Below, piece after piece: positions 16,612 through 25,014 of a stretch of DNA of 49,685 nt. The position numbers were made by a program, and so were the translations under genes. The stretch lies in IMG/VR virus record IMGVR_UViG_3300049847_000812, positions 1-49,685 of that record. One strand, 5' to 3'. Source of the DNA: a virus. The notes below the pieces were generated by a model, which saw only the letters and a list, made by a program, of their open reading frames with translations, had not been told where the DNA came from and ran no database searches. Each line of letters opens with the position of its first letter. The stretch's first letter is position 1.

Positions 16612-16779
16612 TCAACAAAAATATGGGATCATCACGCCACATCCCATGCGCCGACGCCCGCCAAGCCCAATCTGTTGGAGCATCAAACTATCAGCCTCGC
16701 TCAGGCCTGTAATGGCCACCGGGTAGCCACTGGCGCCGCCAGCTTTGATGTGCAGCCAGCGCGGCTGGTGCATGGTCAC
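16612..16779 (-). pseudogene. Cas6-like C-terminal fragment
   Basis: A 55-residue frame from the GTG at 16779, overlapping the stop of the gene before it. It reads YPVAITGLSEADSLMLQ then IGLGGRRRMGCGVMIP, the glycine-rich C-terminal loop of Cas6 CRISPR-RNA nucleases. The similarity appears to continue upstream in this frame (RLLALGLTTGRAH) to a TAG near 16870, so it is longer than any start allows. The full protein should be about 200 aa. It is probably a decayed or frameshifted cas6-like gene; no CRISPR repeats or other cas genes were seen. Confidence 0.45.
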
Positions 16780-16988
16780 GTGCGCCCGCCCGGTGGTGAG
16801 GCCGAGCGCCAGAAGCCGATCATCGACGCCGTATTGTGCGGAAAGAGCGTGGTGATGTTCGAGCCACTAGTATCGAGGATATCGGCACGCGGAAACATCC
16901 CTGTGCCAGTGGTGCCGCATACCCCGCACTGGCCGCTCGCAGGGCCAGGCGGCGCGTTGGGTGCGAGGAAATGGCTAATGGGGATCAT
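16776..16988 (-). CDS. Small CxxC protein, possible N-terminal part of a broken gene
   Basis: 70 aa, starting by an ATGA overlap with the stop of the sigma-factor gene. Residues about 16-45 hold CGVCGTTGTGMFPRADIL, a single zinc-like CxxC pair. The last 30 residues are less convincing, and the Cas6-like sequence appears in another frame, so the two may be pieces of one gene joined before a frameshift. Zinc-ribbon N-termini of this look occur in some Cas proteins (e.g. Csf1), but the match is too short to claim. Confidence 0.4.
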   Translation of the reverse strand: MIPISHFLAPNAPPGPASGQCGVCGTTGTGMFPRADILDTSGSNITTLFPHNTASMIGFWRSASPPGGRT

Positions 16989-17680
16989 ATATTAACCATT
17001 TCCTTAGCAGAGTATTTTTGGGAAAATCGGAATCCCTTAGGGAGTGGATAAACTTGTTCTTCTGTGATGCTCGTTGTGATGTGTTTTCCCACCTCTTGGA
17101 GTATTTGCGTCACCCGTGTTTCGTGCAAATTATACTCTCGGGCTACGGCACGAATCTGCCTCTGTTCCTGGACTACAGCACGATAGATGGCCACATTGCG
17201 TTTATTTTTAACTGTGCTTAAGGCCTTCTCTATGAGCCATAGGCGATATGAATTGCCAAATAATTGCTCCTCATGCAGACGAAATAGGGCCCCAATATAG
17301 AAGCTCTTAGGATAGAAAGACTCACCATCTTTCTCGACCATGTGTTCAATATATTTCGCTTCGAATCGCCACCATACCACTGCTTGTCCCCACAGCTTCC
17401 TGGGATTGCGATATTTTGCCCCGTGCCCCCACATAGAAGCGCGGATGGCATCTTTCATGGCACCTTTTACACGAGTATGCGCCCATGTTTTGTAGCTGAT
17501 TCCATGGACTGACTCATAGGATCGATATGCCTGTAATGCTCCTATCTGCCCTTCCTGGATCAGGTCTTCCCTGGAAAGATAGGAGTCATTCATGTGCTCA
17601 GAATGCCATAACTCTTTGGCGTAGCTATTGATAAGTGGAATCATCACTTCGATGGCCTCTTGCTCATTATGAGGATGCAT
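16985..17680 (-). CDS. Sigma-70-family factor, FliA-like
   Basis: 231 aa from the ATG at 17680; longer starts run deep into the RuvC-like gene. Region 2 is at about residues 13-85: LSREDLIQEGQIGALQAYRS, then SYKTWAHTRVKGAMKDAIRA, close to the DLxQxGxxGL and RIRGAMLDELR pattern of FliA/sigma-28. A region-4 HTH lies near 170-205: RAVAREYNLHETRVTQILQE. Region 1.1 is absent. It would redirect host RNA polymerase to phage promoters. The genome contains repeated sites laid out like sigma-28 promoters (29-31 kb), the likely targets. The ribosome site is weak; translation may be coupled to the gene before it. Confidence 0.8.
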   Translation of the reverse strand: MHPHNEQEAIEVMIPLINSYAKELWHSEHMNDSYLSREDLIQEGQIGALQAYRSYESVHGISYKTWAHTRVKGAMKDAIRASMWGHGAKYRNPRKLWGQAVVWWRFEAKYIEHMVEKDGESFYPKSFYIGALFRLHEEQLFGNSYRLWLIEKALSTVKNKRNVAIYRAVVQEQRQIRAVAREYNLHETRVTQILQEVGKHITTSITEEQVYPLPKGFRFSQKYSAKEMVNI

Positions 17681-18167
17681 AGATTCTGCGTCCGTATTCT
17701 GCAAGGAGGAGCGCCTCAGCACATCCACTTCTGAGGCTAAGCTCATGCTTCGTGGCACATTCATTAAGTTTCCATTGAGGAAACAACGTGCTCGCGGCAT
17801 GGATACAATTAGATTTTTCTGCATTCAGTGACAATGCCCTCTTCCACTTCGCTGGCGGCGCTGTGACCATTTTATATTCCGCCATGAGTCCGAGCCACAT
17901 GCCGTAGCCTGTGAACTGGCGCGCAGTGGCCACGCATGATTGCCGTGGCATAGCCATGGGCTCTTCGATCACCACAAGCCCGATATAGTGTCTATTACGT
18001 AGCTCCTCTATGGAGGCAATAATGGCCTGCATATTGTATTCTTTTTTTGCCTTCGCCTGGCCTGCAATCACTGGAGTATTACAGACACAAACATATTCCC
18101 CAGTCCGTCTTATCGCCGCAATTGCTCCCTCAAAGCCGGGATCAATTCCAATGATAATATCTGCCAT
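17667..18167 (-). CDS. RuvC-like Holliday junction resolvase
   Basis: 166 aa from the ATG at 18167, chosen because the fold begins at once (ADIIIGIDPGFEGAIAAI) and AAGG lies upstream. RNase H-fold acidic residues are visible: Asp in GIDPG, Glu pair in VVIEEP, and acidic residues in the C-terminal helix (SGCAEALLLAEYG). Such phage enzymes cut branched DNA before packaging and work with annealing proteins like the RecT-like one upstream. It overlaps the sigma-factor gene by 14 bases. Confidence 0.75.
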   Translation of the reverse strand: MADIIIGIDPGFEGAIAAIRRTGEYVCVCNTPVIAGQAKAKKEYNMQAIIASIEELRNRHYIGLVVIEEPMAMPRQSCVATARQFTGYGMWLGLMAEYKMVTAPPAKWKRALSLNAEKSNCIHAASTLFPQWKLNECATKHELSLRSGCAEALLLAEYGRRIYASS

Positions 18168-18177
18168 ATTGCAAACC

Positions 18178-18453
18178 TTATAAAAGGGGAACAAAGCGCT
18201 TTGACGCCGATTCCATCACCACAGCCTTAAGCTGCCCCAGGCAATCAATTGCTTTGCAAATATCGCTCAGCGTTTCGGCTGGCGTCTCGCCTTTATGCGG
18301 GAGACGCAACACATATCGCAGCGCATTAAAGTATAAAAGGTGGCACTGCAATGCGGCGCCATCCATCTCCCATGACGTTTCCTGAAGCCAGCGAGCCGCG
18401 AAGGCATGGACATCTTCTGTATCAGTAATCTGATAGTAGTTAGGCACTGGCAC
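18178..18453 (-). CDS. Hypothetical protein in the recombination operon
   Basis: 91 aa, unrecognised. Predicted helical throughout (DVHAFAARWLQETSW; LQCHLLYFNALRYVLRL; LSDICKAIDCLGQLKAVVME). It starts at a GTG overlapping the end of the OB-fold-like gene, with GGAGG upstream. Position suggests a recombination or replication accessory. Confidence 0.6.
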   Translation of the reverse strand: MPVPNYYQITDTEDVHAFAARWLQETSWEMDGAALQCHLLYFNALRYVLRLPHKGETPAETLSDICKAIDCLGQLKAVVMESASKRFVPLL

Positions 18454-18694
18454 CTGGCACCTCCGCCTCTTCGATCTTCAGGACTTGCAGAGCAATCCGT
18501 TGCGGATTATTCGGGTGAGGCACGAGCCTGCCTTCACCATGCACCATTGTGCCCTTTTCGACATGGCTCAGTCCGATACAGGGGATGATCGGATTACGCC
18601 ATGAGAGCAGCTCTACCATGGTCATGGTGCGGAATCCATTATAGTGATCGATAATACGACCGGTAAACTCAACATGATTCTGATGACTCAACAA
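18440..18694 (-). CDS. SSB/PriB-like OB-fold protein
   Basis: 84 aa from the TTG at 18694. An ATG at 18712 exists, but AGGAGG lies just after it and at proper distance before the TTG, so the TTG is preferred. The sequence HVEFTGRIIDHYNG, TMVELLSWR, KGTMVHGEGRLVPHP and IALQVLKIEEAEV has the strand pattern of a single-stranded-DNA-binding OB fold. It is shorter than usual SSB and lacks the acidic tail. It lies between recombination genes, where an ssDNA-binding protein would help the RecT-like annealase. Confidence 0.5.
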   Translation of the reverse strand: MLSHQNHVEFTGRIIDHYNGFRTMTMVELLSWRNPIIPCIGLSHVEKGTMVHGEGRLVPHPNNPQRIALQVLKIEEAEVPGASA

Positions 18695-19052
18695 TTTGTT
18701 GATCCTCCTCATATTTTAAGACAAGTGCCAGCCTGCATATCGTTGCAGGCAATGCTGTGTCTGTTGTATCAATGGCGTATGTGCTCATTTTGCCGTGTAT
18801 AATAGCCCCAGCAACAACTTGTGGTTTTGTCCACATCACGAGATGGAGACGATAGCGTAGGATCAAATGGAAACAGTCGTCCAGGGATGAAGCCGGGGTC
18901 CATCTCACTTTTTTTGAACTACTCTTCCAGTAAAAAAACCGACCATCAAGGCAATCGAGTGGATCGACATATTTCTCAGGAGCAAGCCCCGCGTCCCAGA
19001 GCCTACTCGCCAGCTCTTTTGCTGGGATTTTCTTTGCCTCTTCTAGTGTCAT
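18669..19052 (-). CDS. Hypothetical protein
   Basis: 127 aa, unrecognised. The N-terminus is helical and basic (MTLEEAKKIPAKELASRLWD), the centre Trp/Lys-rich (FFYWKSSSKKVRWTP), the rest beta-like (YRLHLVMWTKPQVVAGAIIH). It starts by an ATGA overlap with the gene upstream and belongs to the coupled recombination operon. Confidence 0.6.
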   Translation of the reverse strand: MTLEEAKKIPAKELASRLWDAGLAPEKYVDPLDCLDGRFFYWKSSSKKVRWTPASSLDDCFHLILRYRLHLVMWTKPQVVAGAIIHGKMSTYAIDTTDTALPATICRLALVLKYEEDQQIVESSESC

Positions 19053-19705
19053 TCTGCTGTAACCTTTCTCCGTCTCTTTCTCTCGAATAGTGAAAGCTCC
19101 TGATAGACTTCATCAGTAATGAGCCCTCTACTATGGAGGAGATTATAGACTTCTGTATCAGTGCCAAATCTCGCGCGAATTGTGCGCACATTGGGGAGCC
19201 CTGGAGTCTTAGTGAACTGCGCCAGGGCTGGTATCCATCCTGTCAACTCGTGATGTATTTGCCAGGCGCGCACGCGGCGAAGGAAATGCTCCTCATAACT
19301 GCGTGCATCCGGGAGAGGCACAAGGAAGGTGATCAACTCCTCATAACGTTTACTAGTGATAATGCCATGCTCGAACCAGAGCTTATAGATTTTCGAGGAT
19401 GGGCCGACATGCTCTGATATTGCGCGCCTCGACGGCAATCCTTCGCACTGTCCGATGTGCTCAAGGCTTGGCATCCACCCCTGTTTATTGTTCTGTTTTT
19501 GCCACTCCTTTATCGTGCGCACCATGAATTCGATGTATTTGTCCTCCTCATGGTACGGTATCCTGCTCCCCACTGAACGGTTGAACGATCGTTTGTTCCC
19601 ACGTTCCTTGTGTTCGTAGCTAATGCACACGTCACACATGGTTGCATTCGTGCATGTGCACGGATGGCGCAGCGGTGGCAAATCATCAGTATGGGACATC
19701 GTCAT
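19049..19705 (-). CDS. Repeat-domain DNA-binding-like protein
   Basis: 218 aa from the ATG at 19705 (AAGGA upstream). After a Cys cluster near the N-terminus (HPCTCTNATMCDVC), two copies of a roughly 60-residue module follow: KQGWMPSLEHIGQCEGLPSR with IYKLWFEHGIITSKRYEELI, and LTGWIPALAQFTKTPGLPNV with VYNLLHSRGLITDEVYQEL. This looks like the homing-endonuclease-associated repeat (HNH_repeat), a small helical DNA-binding unit. No nuclease motif is present. The protein at 26145-27170 has three related modules. Confidence 0.6.
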   Translation of the reverse strand: MTMSHTDDLPPLRHPCTCTNATMCDVCISYEHKERGNKRSFNRSVGSRIPYHEEDKYIEFMVRTIKEWQKQNNKQGWMPSLEHIGQCEGLPSRRAISEHVGPSSKIYKLWFEHGIITSKRYEELITFLVPLPDARSYEEHFLRRVRAWQIHHELTGWIPALAQFTKTPGLPNVRTIRARFGTDTEVYNLLHSRGLITDEVYQELSLFERKRRRKVTAE

Positions 19706-20627
19706 CTTGTGTCCTTTCATCTTTGGCGATGATCCCCGTGGTGGTTCCGAACAATTCATCTGTAGCTGCATTGCCATCCTGGCGTTGCGGAGCATTTTCA
19801 GGCAGAAGTTCTACAAGCTCATCCCATGGAATAAGCCCGTAACATCCATAGGTTTCTCGCAGCGATTCTAATCGTGTATCTTCTTTGAGCATCTCTATTA
19901 TTGCCAGAATCCCATCGTAGCGCTGTGTGCAGAATATCGTTATCTGCTGTGGAGTGAGTTGATCCACGCGCGAAACCCCGGCGTGCGCGAGAAGCTGCGC
20001 TTTGACCTCATTAGCATCACAACCAAGCTTTGTCACAGCGACGAGCCGTAAATGCGACAGAGCGTCGGTCAGCTCCTGTGCTGTGGCTCGTCGTGGCTCG
20101 TCGTGCTGTATCATCTGCGGCACAATGCGCTCTGGCTGCGCCTCTGGTAGGTCATCTATCTCGCCAGGGGCGTAGACACTGCCGCCAAATATATGGGGGG
20201 CATATCGGCGCGCCAGGCGTGTGAGACAGCGCGCCCAGAGCATATCCTGTGGCCAGGATTCCCATGCGCCACCGCCTTTTACCAACCCGGCCTTGCGAGC
20301 TTCGTCCATAGTAAAGGTCACAAGCGGGCTCACTGGTTTTCCGACACGGATCATACGCATGCTGCATGTTGTTGGCGTGTTCTCAGTCGATTCTATTTCG
20401 TACCCAGCCATGCTCAGCAGAAGAGCCGTGGTCCCAGCATCACAGATAAGCTTGCCGCGCGAGAACCATATTCCGCCCAATGCAATCGTAGGCGCCAGGC
20501 CAAGTTCCTGGCCACGCAGAATACGCATGAGCGCCTGGCTTTTGGTGAGCTTCTGGCCACCGCCGAACAGCCCAGAACTTTCGGCATAGGCTGCAATTTG
20601 TTCTAATTCCGAAAAGGTATACGGCAT
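19686..20627 (-). CDS. RecT-like single-strand annealing protein
   Basis: 313 aa from the ATG at 20627, with AGGAG six bases upstream. The pattern is that of phage RecT-type annealing proteins: SQALMRILRGQELGLAPTIA, GIWFSRGKLICDA, FTMDEARKAGLV, and WPQDMLWARCLTRLARRYAP. The C-terminal part (about 190-313) is variable and acidic at the end (DERTQDDDVPY). These proteins anneal complementary strands during phage recombination and replication. No partner exonuclease was recognised nearby. It is the first gene of the long leftward operon. Confidence 0.75.
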   Translation of the reverse strand: MPYTFSELEQIAAYAESSGLFGGGQKLTKSQALMRILRGQELGLAPTIALGGIWFSRGKLICDAGTTALLLSMAGYEIESTENTPTTCSMRMIRVGKPVSPLVTFTMDEARKAGLVKGGGAWESWPQDMLWARCLTRLARRYAPHIFGGSVYAPGEIDDLPEAQPERIVPQMIQHDEPRRATAQELTDALSHLRLVAVTKLGCDANEVKAQLLAHAGVSRVDQLTPQQITIFCTQRYDGILAIIEMLKEDTRLESLRETYGCYGLIPWDELVELLPENAPQRQDGNAATDELFGTTTGIIAKDERTQDDDVPY

Positions 20628-20637
20628 TTGTGCTCCT

Positions 20638-20683
20638 TTGCAGATCAAAAATAATCTGATATCATCATATCATCTATAGAATG
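20638..20683. promoter_or_regulatory. Divergent promoter region, recombination/helicase
   Basis: Plus strand: TTGCAG (20638-20643), 16 bases, TATCAT (20660-20665), reading to the ribbon-helix-helix and helicase genes. Minus strand: a TTGATT/TATGAT pair about 18 bases apart reads to the RecT-like gene. GATAT-CATC-ATATC in the centre is a small inverted repeat, a possible operator for the adjacent ribbon-helix-helix protein. Confidence 0.45.
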
Positions 20684-20702
20684 ACAAAATCAAGGGGAAA
20701 TC

Positions 20703-20849
20703 ATGATTAAATTTGTACTACGGATTGATCCTGAAACTTATGCCTGGCTTAGAGAGAAGGCGCAGCAGGAGAGAATGTCGATTAACTCGCTCCTGCTGCG
20801 GATGGTGGATGAGAAGGTTAAGAAGGAGGAGAAAAAACGTGGAGCTTAG
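20703..20849 (+). CDS. Short ribbon-helix-helix protein
   Basis: 48 aa. MIKFVLRIDPETYAWLREKA then SINSLLLRMVDEKV matches the Arc/CopG strand-helix-helix pattern, the whole DNA-binding fold. AAGGGGAA precedes the ATG. It overlaps the helicase start by 11 bases. As the first gene after the divergent promoter it is a good candidate for an early repressor of that region. The similar gene at 25007-25192 has the same relation to the primase gene. Confidence 0.65.
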   Translation: MIKFVLRIDPETYAWLREKAQQERMSINSLLLRMVDEKVKKEEKKRGA

Positions 20850-22419
20850 ACCGTATCAAGAGCAGGCAGTCGAGGCCATATTTGCAGCGCTCGACAGAGG
20901 AGAGCATCCTGTGGTGAGCATTGCCACCGGTGGCGGCAAAAGCCTCGTGGCAGCGGCTGTCGCGGCACGTATCCCGGGGCGCGTGCTCGTTGTGACGCAT
21001 CGGCAGGAACTTCTCCAGCAAAACGGAGAAAAGATTGCCGCAATGAGCCCAGACGAATCTTTTGGGTACTATTCCTCTGGCCTTGGACGGCGAGATATCT
21101 CCCAGCGAATCATCCTTGGCGGAGTGCAATCTATCGGAAAACGCATGGGAGAACTCCAATCCCATGGGACATTCGAGTCAATCATTATCGATGAATGCCA
21201 TAGAGTTCCACCGAAAGCAAAAGCTTCACTCTACCATGCGGTTTTTAGCGCGTGCCCGCAGGCGTTGCGGATAGGGCTATCCGCAACGCCATATAGGCTC
21301 GATGATGGACCAGTTTATGGAGAGGAGGAGACCTGGTTCACATCCCTAGCGTTTCATCTTGGTATCGGGGATTTAACGCCAGAGTACCTTAAGCCGCTCC
21401 ATGGGGTGCTGATGGCGCATGGGATTGATACGAAGGCAATTCGGCAGCGTATGGGAGAGTTTGTCGAATCAGACTTGAGCCAGGTGGCGTGTGAGGAAGA
21501 ACTCGTGCAGGGGGCATGCCGCGAGATGGTACGTCTTGGGAATGAATCAGGACGAAAATCCTGGATAGTGTTTTGTGTTGATGTCGCACATACCAACCTT
21601 GTTACTGCGGAGCTATGCAGGCTTGGCGTCGATGCCTCTGCCCTGGTTGGTGATACCCCGAAAGATGAACGAGCATCTTTACTGCAACGCTTGCGAGAAG
21701 GGAAGCTCCGAGCTTTGGTGAACTGCGAAGTGGCTACGACCGGCTTCGATGTGCCGCGTATCGACCTGGTGGCCATGCTTCGTCCTACGATGAGTAAGTC
21801 GCTCGTGCTACAAATGGCCGGCAGGGGTTGTCGCCTTACCGATCATGCACAGGATTGCCTCATCCTGGACTATGCTGGCAATATTGAACGCCACAAGCCG
21901 TTGGATGGCCTGGCAAAAAAAGGCCGGAGCAAAGAGCGTATCGCCATGGATGAAGAGGAGCTTGAGCTGTTGCGTGCGGCTGAGCGTGAACGACAAATCA
22001 AGCACCTGGCTGAGGCAAGCCTGACTGACCCATTCTCAGATGGCGTCGCTTCGACGCGGTACGAAGTTTTCCGCATGACCTACAAAGTTGAGCCAAGCAA
22101 GAACCCAAAGTATCGCGGGAAGTCGTTGGTACGCGTAGGGTACTTTTGCCCACAAAAGCCAGGCAACCAATGGGTGAATGCTTGGGTATGCCCAGAGTAC
22201 GAGGGGTATGCCAGAGAGAAGGCCATGTCATGGTGCCGACTACATGGGCTTCATCCAGAGAAACTGCAATTGGATACCGCCAGAAAAGTGGCAGCTCATG
22301 GGCGATCAGAAGATTTTATCATGCCTGAGACTATTAGCGTGAAAAAAAATGGAAGCTTTGAAGTGATCGATGTGGAGTATATGCCTGTAGGGCAGAGGAA
22401 TATCTGGGAAGATTCATGA
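20839..22419 (+). CDS. SF2 DEAD/DEAH-type helicase
   Basis: 526 aa from the GTG at 20839, with AAGGAGGA eight bases upstream; the in-frame sequence before it is the ribbon-helix-helix gene read in another frame. Motifs: Q-like ELRPYQEQAV, Walker A ATGGGKS (29-35), DECH (118-121), SATPYR, then VATTGFDVPRIDLVAML and QMAGRGCRL. This RecQ/RadD-type layout occurs in many phage replication modules. A basic C-terminal domain of about 120 residues carries few motifs. It probably unwinds DNA at the origin or fork with the primase encoded convergently. Confidence 0.85.
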   Translation: MELRPYQEQAVEAIFAALDRGEHPVVSIATGGGKSLVAAAVAARIPGRVLVVTHRQELLQQNGEKIAAMSPDESFGYYSSGLGRRDISQRIILGGVQSIGKRMGELQSHGTFESIIIDECHRVPPKAKASLYHAVFSACPQALRIGLSATPYRLDDGPVYGEEETWFTSLAFHLGIGDLTPEYLKPLHGVLMAHGIDTKAIRQRMGEFVESDLSQVACEEELVQGACREMVRLGNESGRKSWIVFCVDVAHTNLVTAELCRLGVDASALVGDTPKDERASLLQRLREGKLRALVNCEVATTGFDVPRIDLVAMLRPTMSKSLVLQMAGRGCRLTDHAQDCLILDYAGNIERHKPLDGLAKKGRSKERIAMDEEELELLRAAERERQIKHLAEASLTDPFSDGVASTRYEVFRMTYKVEPSKNPKYRGKSLVRVGYFCPQKPGNQWVNAWVCPEYEGYAREKAMSWCRLHGLHPEKLQLDTARKVAAHGRSEDFIMPETISVKKNGSFEVIDVEYMPVGQRNIWEDS

Positions 22420-22468
22420 TGTGCATATGCATCTCTTACTATCAATAAGGGACGCAAGTAATTTCGCA

Positions 22469-22692
22469 GGGGGCACGTGGGGGCACAAAACTCGTGTGCC
22501 CCCAAATGGATTAGTATCTAAGCCATTTTATCGTGATTTTCGCCCTGGGGGCACAGGGGCACATGGGGCTCACCCTTTTGAAAATACGTGCCCTTTTATA
22601 GAAAATGAATTTGTATATATTTCAATGACTTGTAGCATGGGGCACATTTTTTAGATAAACGTGCCCCCGTGCCCCCTGTGCCCTGTGCCCCC
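22469..22692. other. Clustered GGGGGCAC repeats, possible replication origin
   Basis: This non-coding gap between the convergent helicase and primase genes holds about ten copies of GGGGGCAC or its complement, some shortened: 22469, 22479, 22496, 22547, 22556, 22639, 22661, 22669, 22678 and 22685. GGGGGCACA (22479-22487) and TGTGCCCCC (22495-22503) form a nine-pair hairpin. AT-rich stretches lie between the clusters (22515-22540, 22595-22625). Iterated sites plus AT-rich DNA beside replication genes suggest an origin. Transcription termination from both sides is the main alternative. Confidence 0.5.
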
Positions 22693-22695
22693 ATA

Positions 22696-25014
22696 TTATT
22701 GATAGTTCCCATCGTCTGAGAACTCGTCCTGCGGGAAAAAATACACGGTTTTTTTCCCTTCCTCTGTCTTGCGTAATTTCCCAGCCATCACCATGGCGCT
22801 GAGTACTTTATTAATCGTCGAGCTAGGAAGATGGTGCTTTCTCCATAAATCCTTAGCTGTGGCCTGGCCATGATCTTCAATGTACCGCTCAACTTTCTCT
22901 TCTAGGATACTATCGGCATTCATGGGCACGCTCTTCTCAACCAGAGGGGCAATGGCGTGGAACATCACCCGCCATCTCTCCGTAATCTCCTGTGCGACCA
23001 CCCAATACGGCATGGTAATCGTCTGTGAGCCATTTAAGCTAGTCAGCAACATCGCAATATGAAGAGCCTTCTCGTGCAGCCTACCATACCAGGCATCATA
23101 ATCCTGGCAGACTTCCCCTCTCTGGACAAAGGTCAGCAATGCCTCGTTGTAGAGATAGAAAGCTTCTTGCGATTCCGGATCAAAAACCATAGGGTGGAAA
23201 GGGAGTGGAGATACCGTCCCGGTGAACTCTCCCGTCGATTTGCCCTTTTCATCAAAAACTGGCTGCATATCGACAGTCGGTATCCCGAGCCTGGCATTCC
23301 ATTCGCCGAGCGCAGCGACGAGAGCATTCGGCCTATCCTTCCCCATAGGCCGCCTTGCTAACGATGGAGATTCGCCTTCAAGTGGGCAAATAAAGGCAAA
23401 GCGCGGCCAGAACCCATCGTGCCACCATGGGGAGCCGGGAGTCATAAAAGGGGCAAGGTCATGCGGTGTCGCACTAGAAAGCAAGGCAAGGTATGGATTC
23501 TTGATCCGCTCCATGCCTCGCATGATTGTCTCGCTGGTGAATTCGTCGTATCCATCATCAAGCTGCCTGAGCAAGCTATGGAATTCAGCCATGGCAGAAT
23601 CCGCCCGCGTCATCTGCTTAAGCAGGCCGCCCCACTCCTCGTGATACCATCCACGCTGACCAGCAAAGGCTAGCCTTGCCCTTGTTGAAGCCTGGTCTTC
23701 CTCTGTCATGGTCCCATAATCCTTAGGGATAGGACCTGACATGCTCCGTATCAGGGCTTGTGGCGTAGATTTCGTGGAGGCAAGCAATGATCGACATCCG
23801 GCCATATCGATCAGTTCTATGCCCTTCTTAGCCGTGGTGCTTTTGGCATAGAGAGTGGATCGTGCACATAGGGCAATGAAGAGGTGGGAATAAATAGGCG
23901 ATCCCATTTCTACGCCAATACGCCTTGCAGCGATAACAGAGAGCACCCATAGGCCAATAGCCTCGTGGAAGCCGCTCGCTGCACGCGGAGACCATCTCAT
24001 CGACCATGCGATATATTGGTCCAGCCATTCGCGTGGGTTATGACTTACTCTATTTCGAAAATCATACCCCTGATAGGCTATGGCCTCTGGGAGTTGCGGC
24101 AAAGAGAGCCGTGGTGGCGGGGGGAAATCCCAGTCTGGAGGCGATTCTTCTTTGGAAGGCGGTGGATGATAGCCATTGGAGTTTGGGGGAGAAACGTATC
24201 GCAGAGGGCCTTGCTCATACCTCGCGCAGCTCTCGGCAATTTTTCTGATGTCCTCATCAGGAAGTGGCGGAACGCATTGTGTGCTATTCATTTCCTGTAA
24301 TGCGGCAAGGATGACCGCCTCTGATGCGCCCTTGGTACGCATGCTTGCTCCAAAGCGAAAGAGCGTGTCATTACGTCGACCATCGCTAATTGACGCGCTG
24401 ACGTCTATTGTTCCGGAACTCGTCCCTACGTTTGGCTGTGAGCACAAGGCCACAAGCCAGGCAGGAGTATCTGCAAGCGATATATCGTCAGGGTCATGCG
24501 TAAGTTCCCACTGATAGGCTTTGCCACTGCGATGGAGTGATGGGGGAGCGATCACATATCCCCCATCACTCCTGATATCGAGCCCTTCTCCAAGATTTTG
24601 TACAGAGTTTTTCACTGGCTGCCCAGGATGAGCAAAGAAATACTGTATCCCTCCTCCTCCTGTCAGTTGCTGTGGCGTATCAGGCAGTTTGGCATAGAGC
24701 AATTGAAGCTCCCGCAAAGAAACATCGCCACCCTTATAGCTGTCCTCATCCAAGACAAGCAGCCCACTTTTTTGCCCAGTGGCAATGGCAATATTGGCGG
24801 TTGGCCATATGCGCCACCACCGGCGTATCACAGCCTCGTCTAGGGTAGCGTCCTTTACGCCATTCATGGTACGCGGATGTTTCCCAATACTGCCGCACTG
24901 TGGATTGCGGCATGAGCAATCCCCTTTGTCTGGGGTATGGCAGGGAAATACTGGCCATCCGCGCGCTGTGTACTGCAATGCAGCGTCAAGAAGTGAATTG
25001 GAAACCTCAGACAT
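22696..25014 (-). CDS. Primase-polymerase with DUF3987-like domain
   Basis: 772 aa. Residues about 5-200 are a bifunctional primase/polymerase domain: ALQYTARGWPVFPCHTPDKG, Cys residues in CSCRNPQCG, LLVLDEDS, GEGLDIRSDGGYVIAPP. A primase C-terminal helical part follows (RRNDTLFRFGASMRTKG, LPDEDIRKIAESCARYEQG). Residues about 330-680 resemble DUF3987-type helicase-like proteins, with a weak P-loop-like ARSTLYAKSTTAKKG lacking a normal Walker A. A winged-helix C-terminus is likely. It probably starts phage DNA synthesis. It overlaps the ribbon-helix-helix gene upstream. Confidence 0.8.
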   Translation of the reverse strand: MSEVSNSLLDAALQYTARGWPVFPCHTPDKGDCSCRNPQCGSIGKHPRTMNGVKDATLDEAVIRRWWRIWPTANIAIATGQKSGLLVLDEDSYKGGDVSLRELQLLYAKLPDTPQQLTGGGGIQYFFAHPGQPVKNSVQNLGEGLDIRSDGGYVIAPPSLHRSGKAYQWELTHDPDDISLADTPAWLVALCSQPNVGTSSGTIDVSASISDGRRNDTLFRFGASMRTKGASEAVILAALQEMNSTQCVPPLPDEDIRKIAESCARYEQGPLRYVSPPNSNGYHPPPSKEESPPDWDFPPPPRLSLPQLPEAIAYQGYDFRNRVSHNPREWLDQYIAWSMRWSPRAASGFHEAIGLWVLSVIAARRIGVEMGSPIYSHLFIALCARSTLYAKSTTAKKGIELIDMAGCRSLLASTKSTPQALIRSMSGPIPKDYGTMTEEDQASTRARLAFAGQRGWYHEEWGGLLKQMTRADSAMAEFHSLLRQLDDGYDEFTSETIMRGMERIKNPYLALLSSATPHDLAPFMTPGSPWWHDGFWPRFAFICPLEGESPSLARRPMGKDRPNALVAALGEWNARLGIPTVDMQPVFDEKGKSTGEFTGTVSPLPFHPMVFDPESQEAFYLYNEALLTFVQRGEVCQDYDAWYGRLHEKALHIAMLLTSLNGSQTITMPYWVVAQEITERWRVMFHAIAPLVEKSVPMNADSILEEKVERYIEDHGQATAKDLWRKHHLPSSTINKVLSAMVMAGKLRKTEEGKKTVYFFPQDEFSDDGNYQ

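Noticed and set aside
16776-16870. Programmed -1 frameshift joining the CxxC frame to the Cas6-like frame
   Set aside because: No classical slippery heptamer or following structure was found; decay or coupled restart is simpler.
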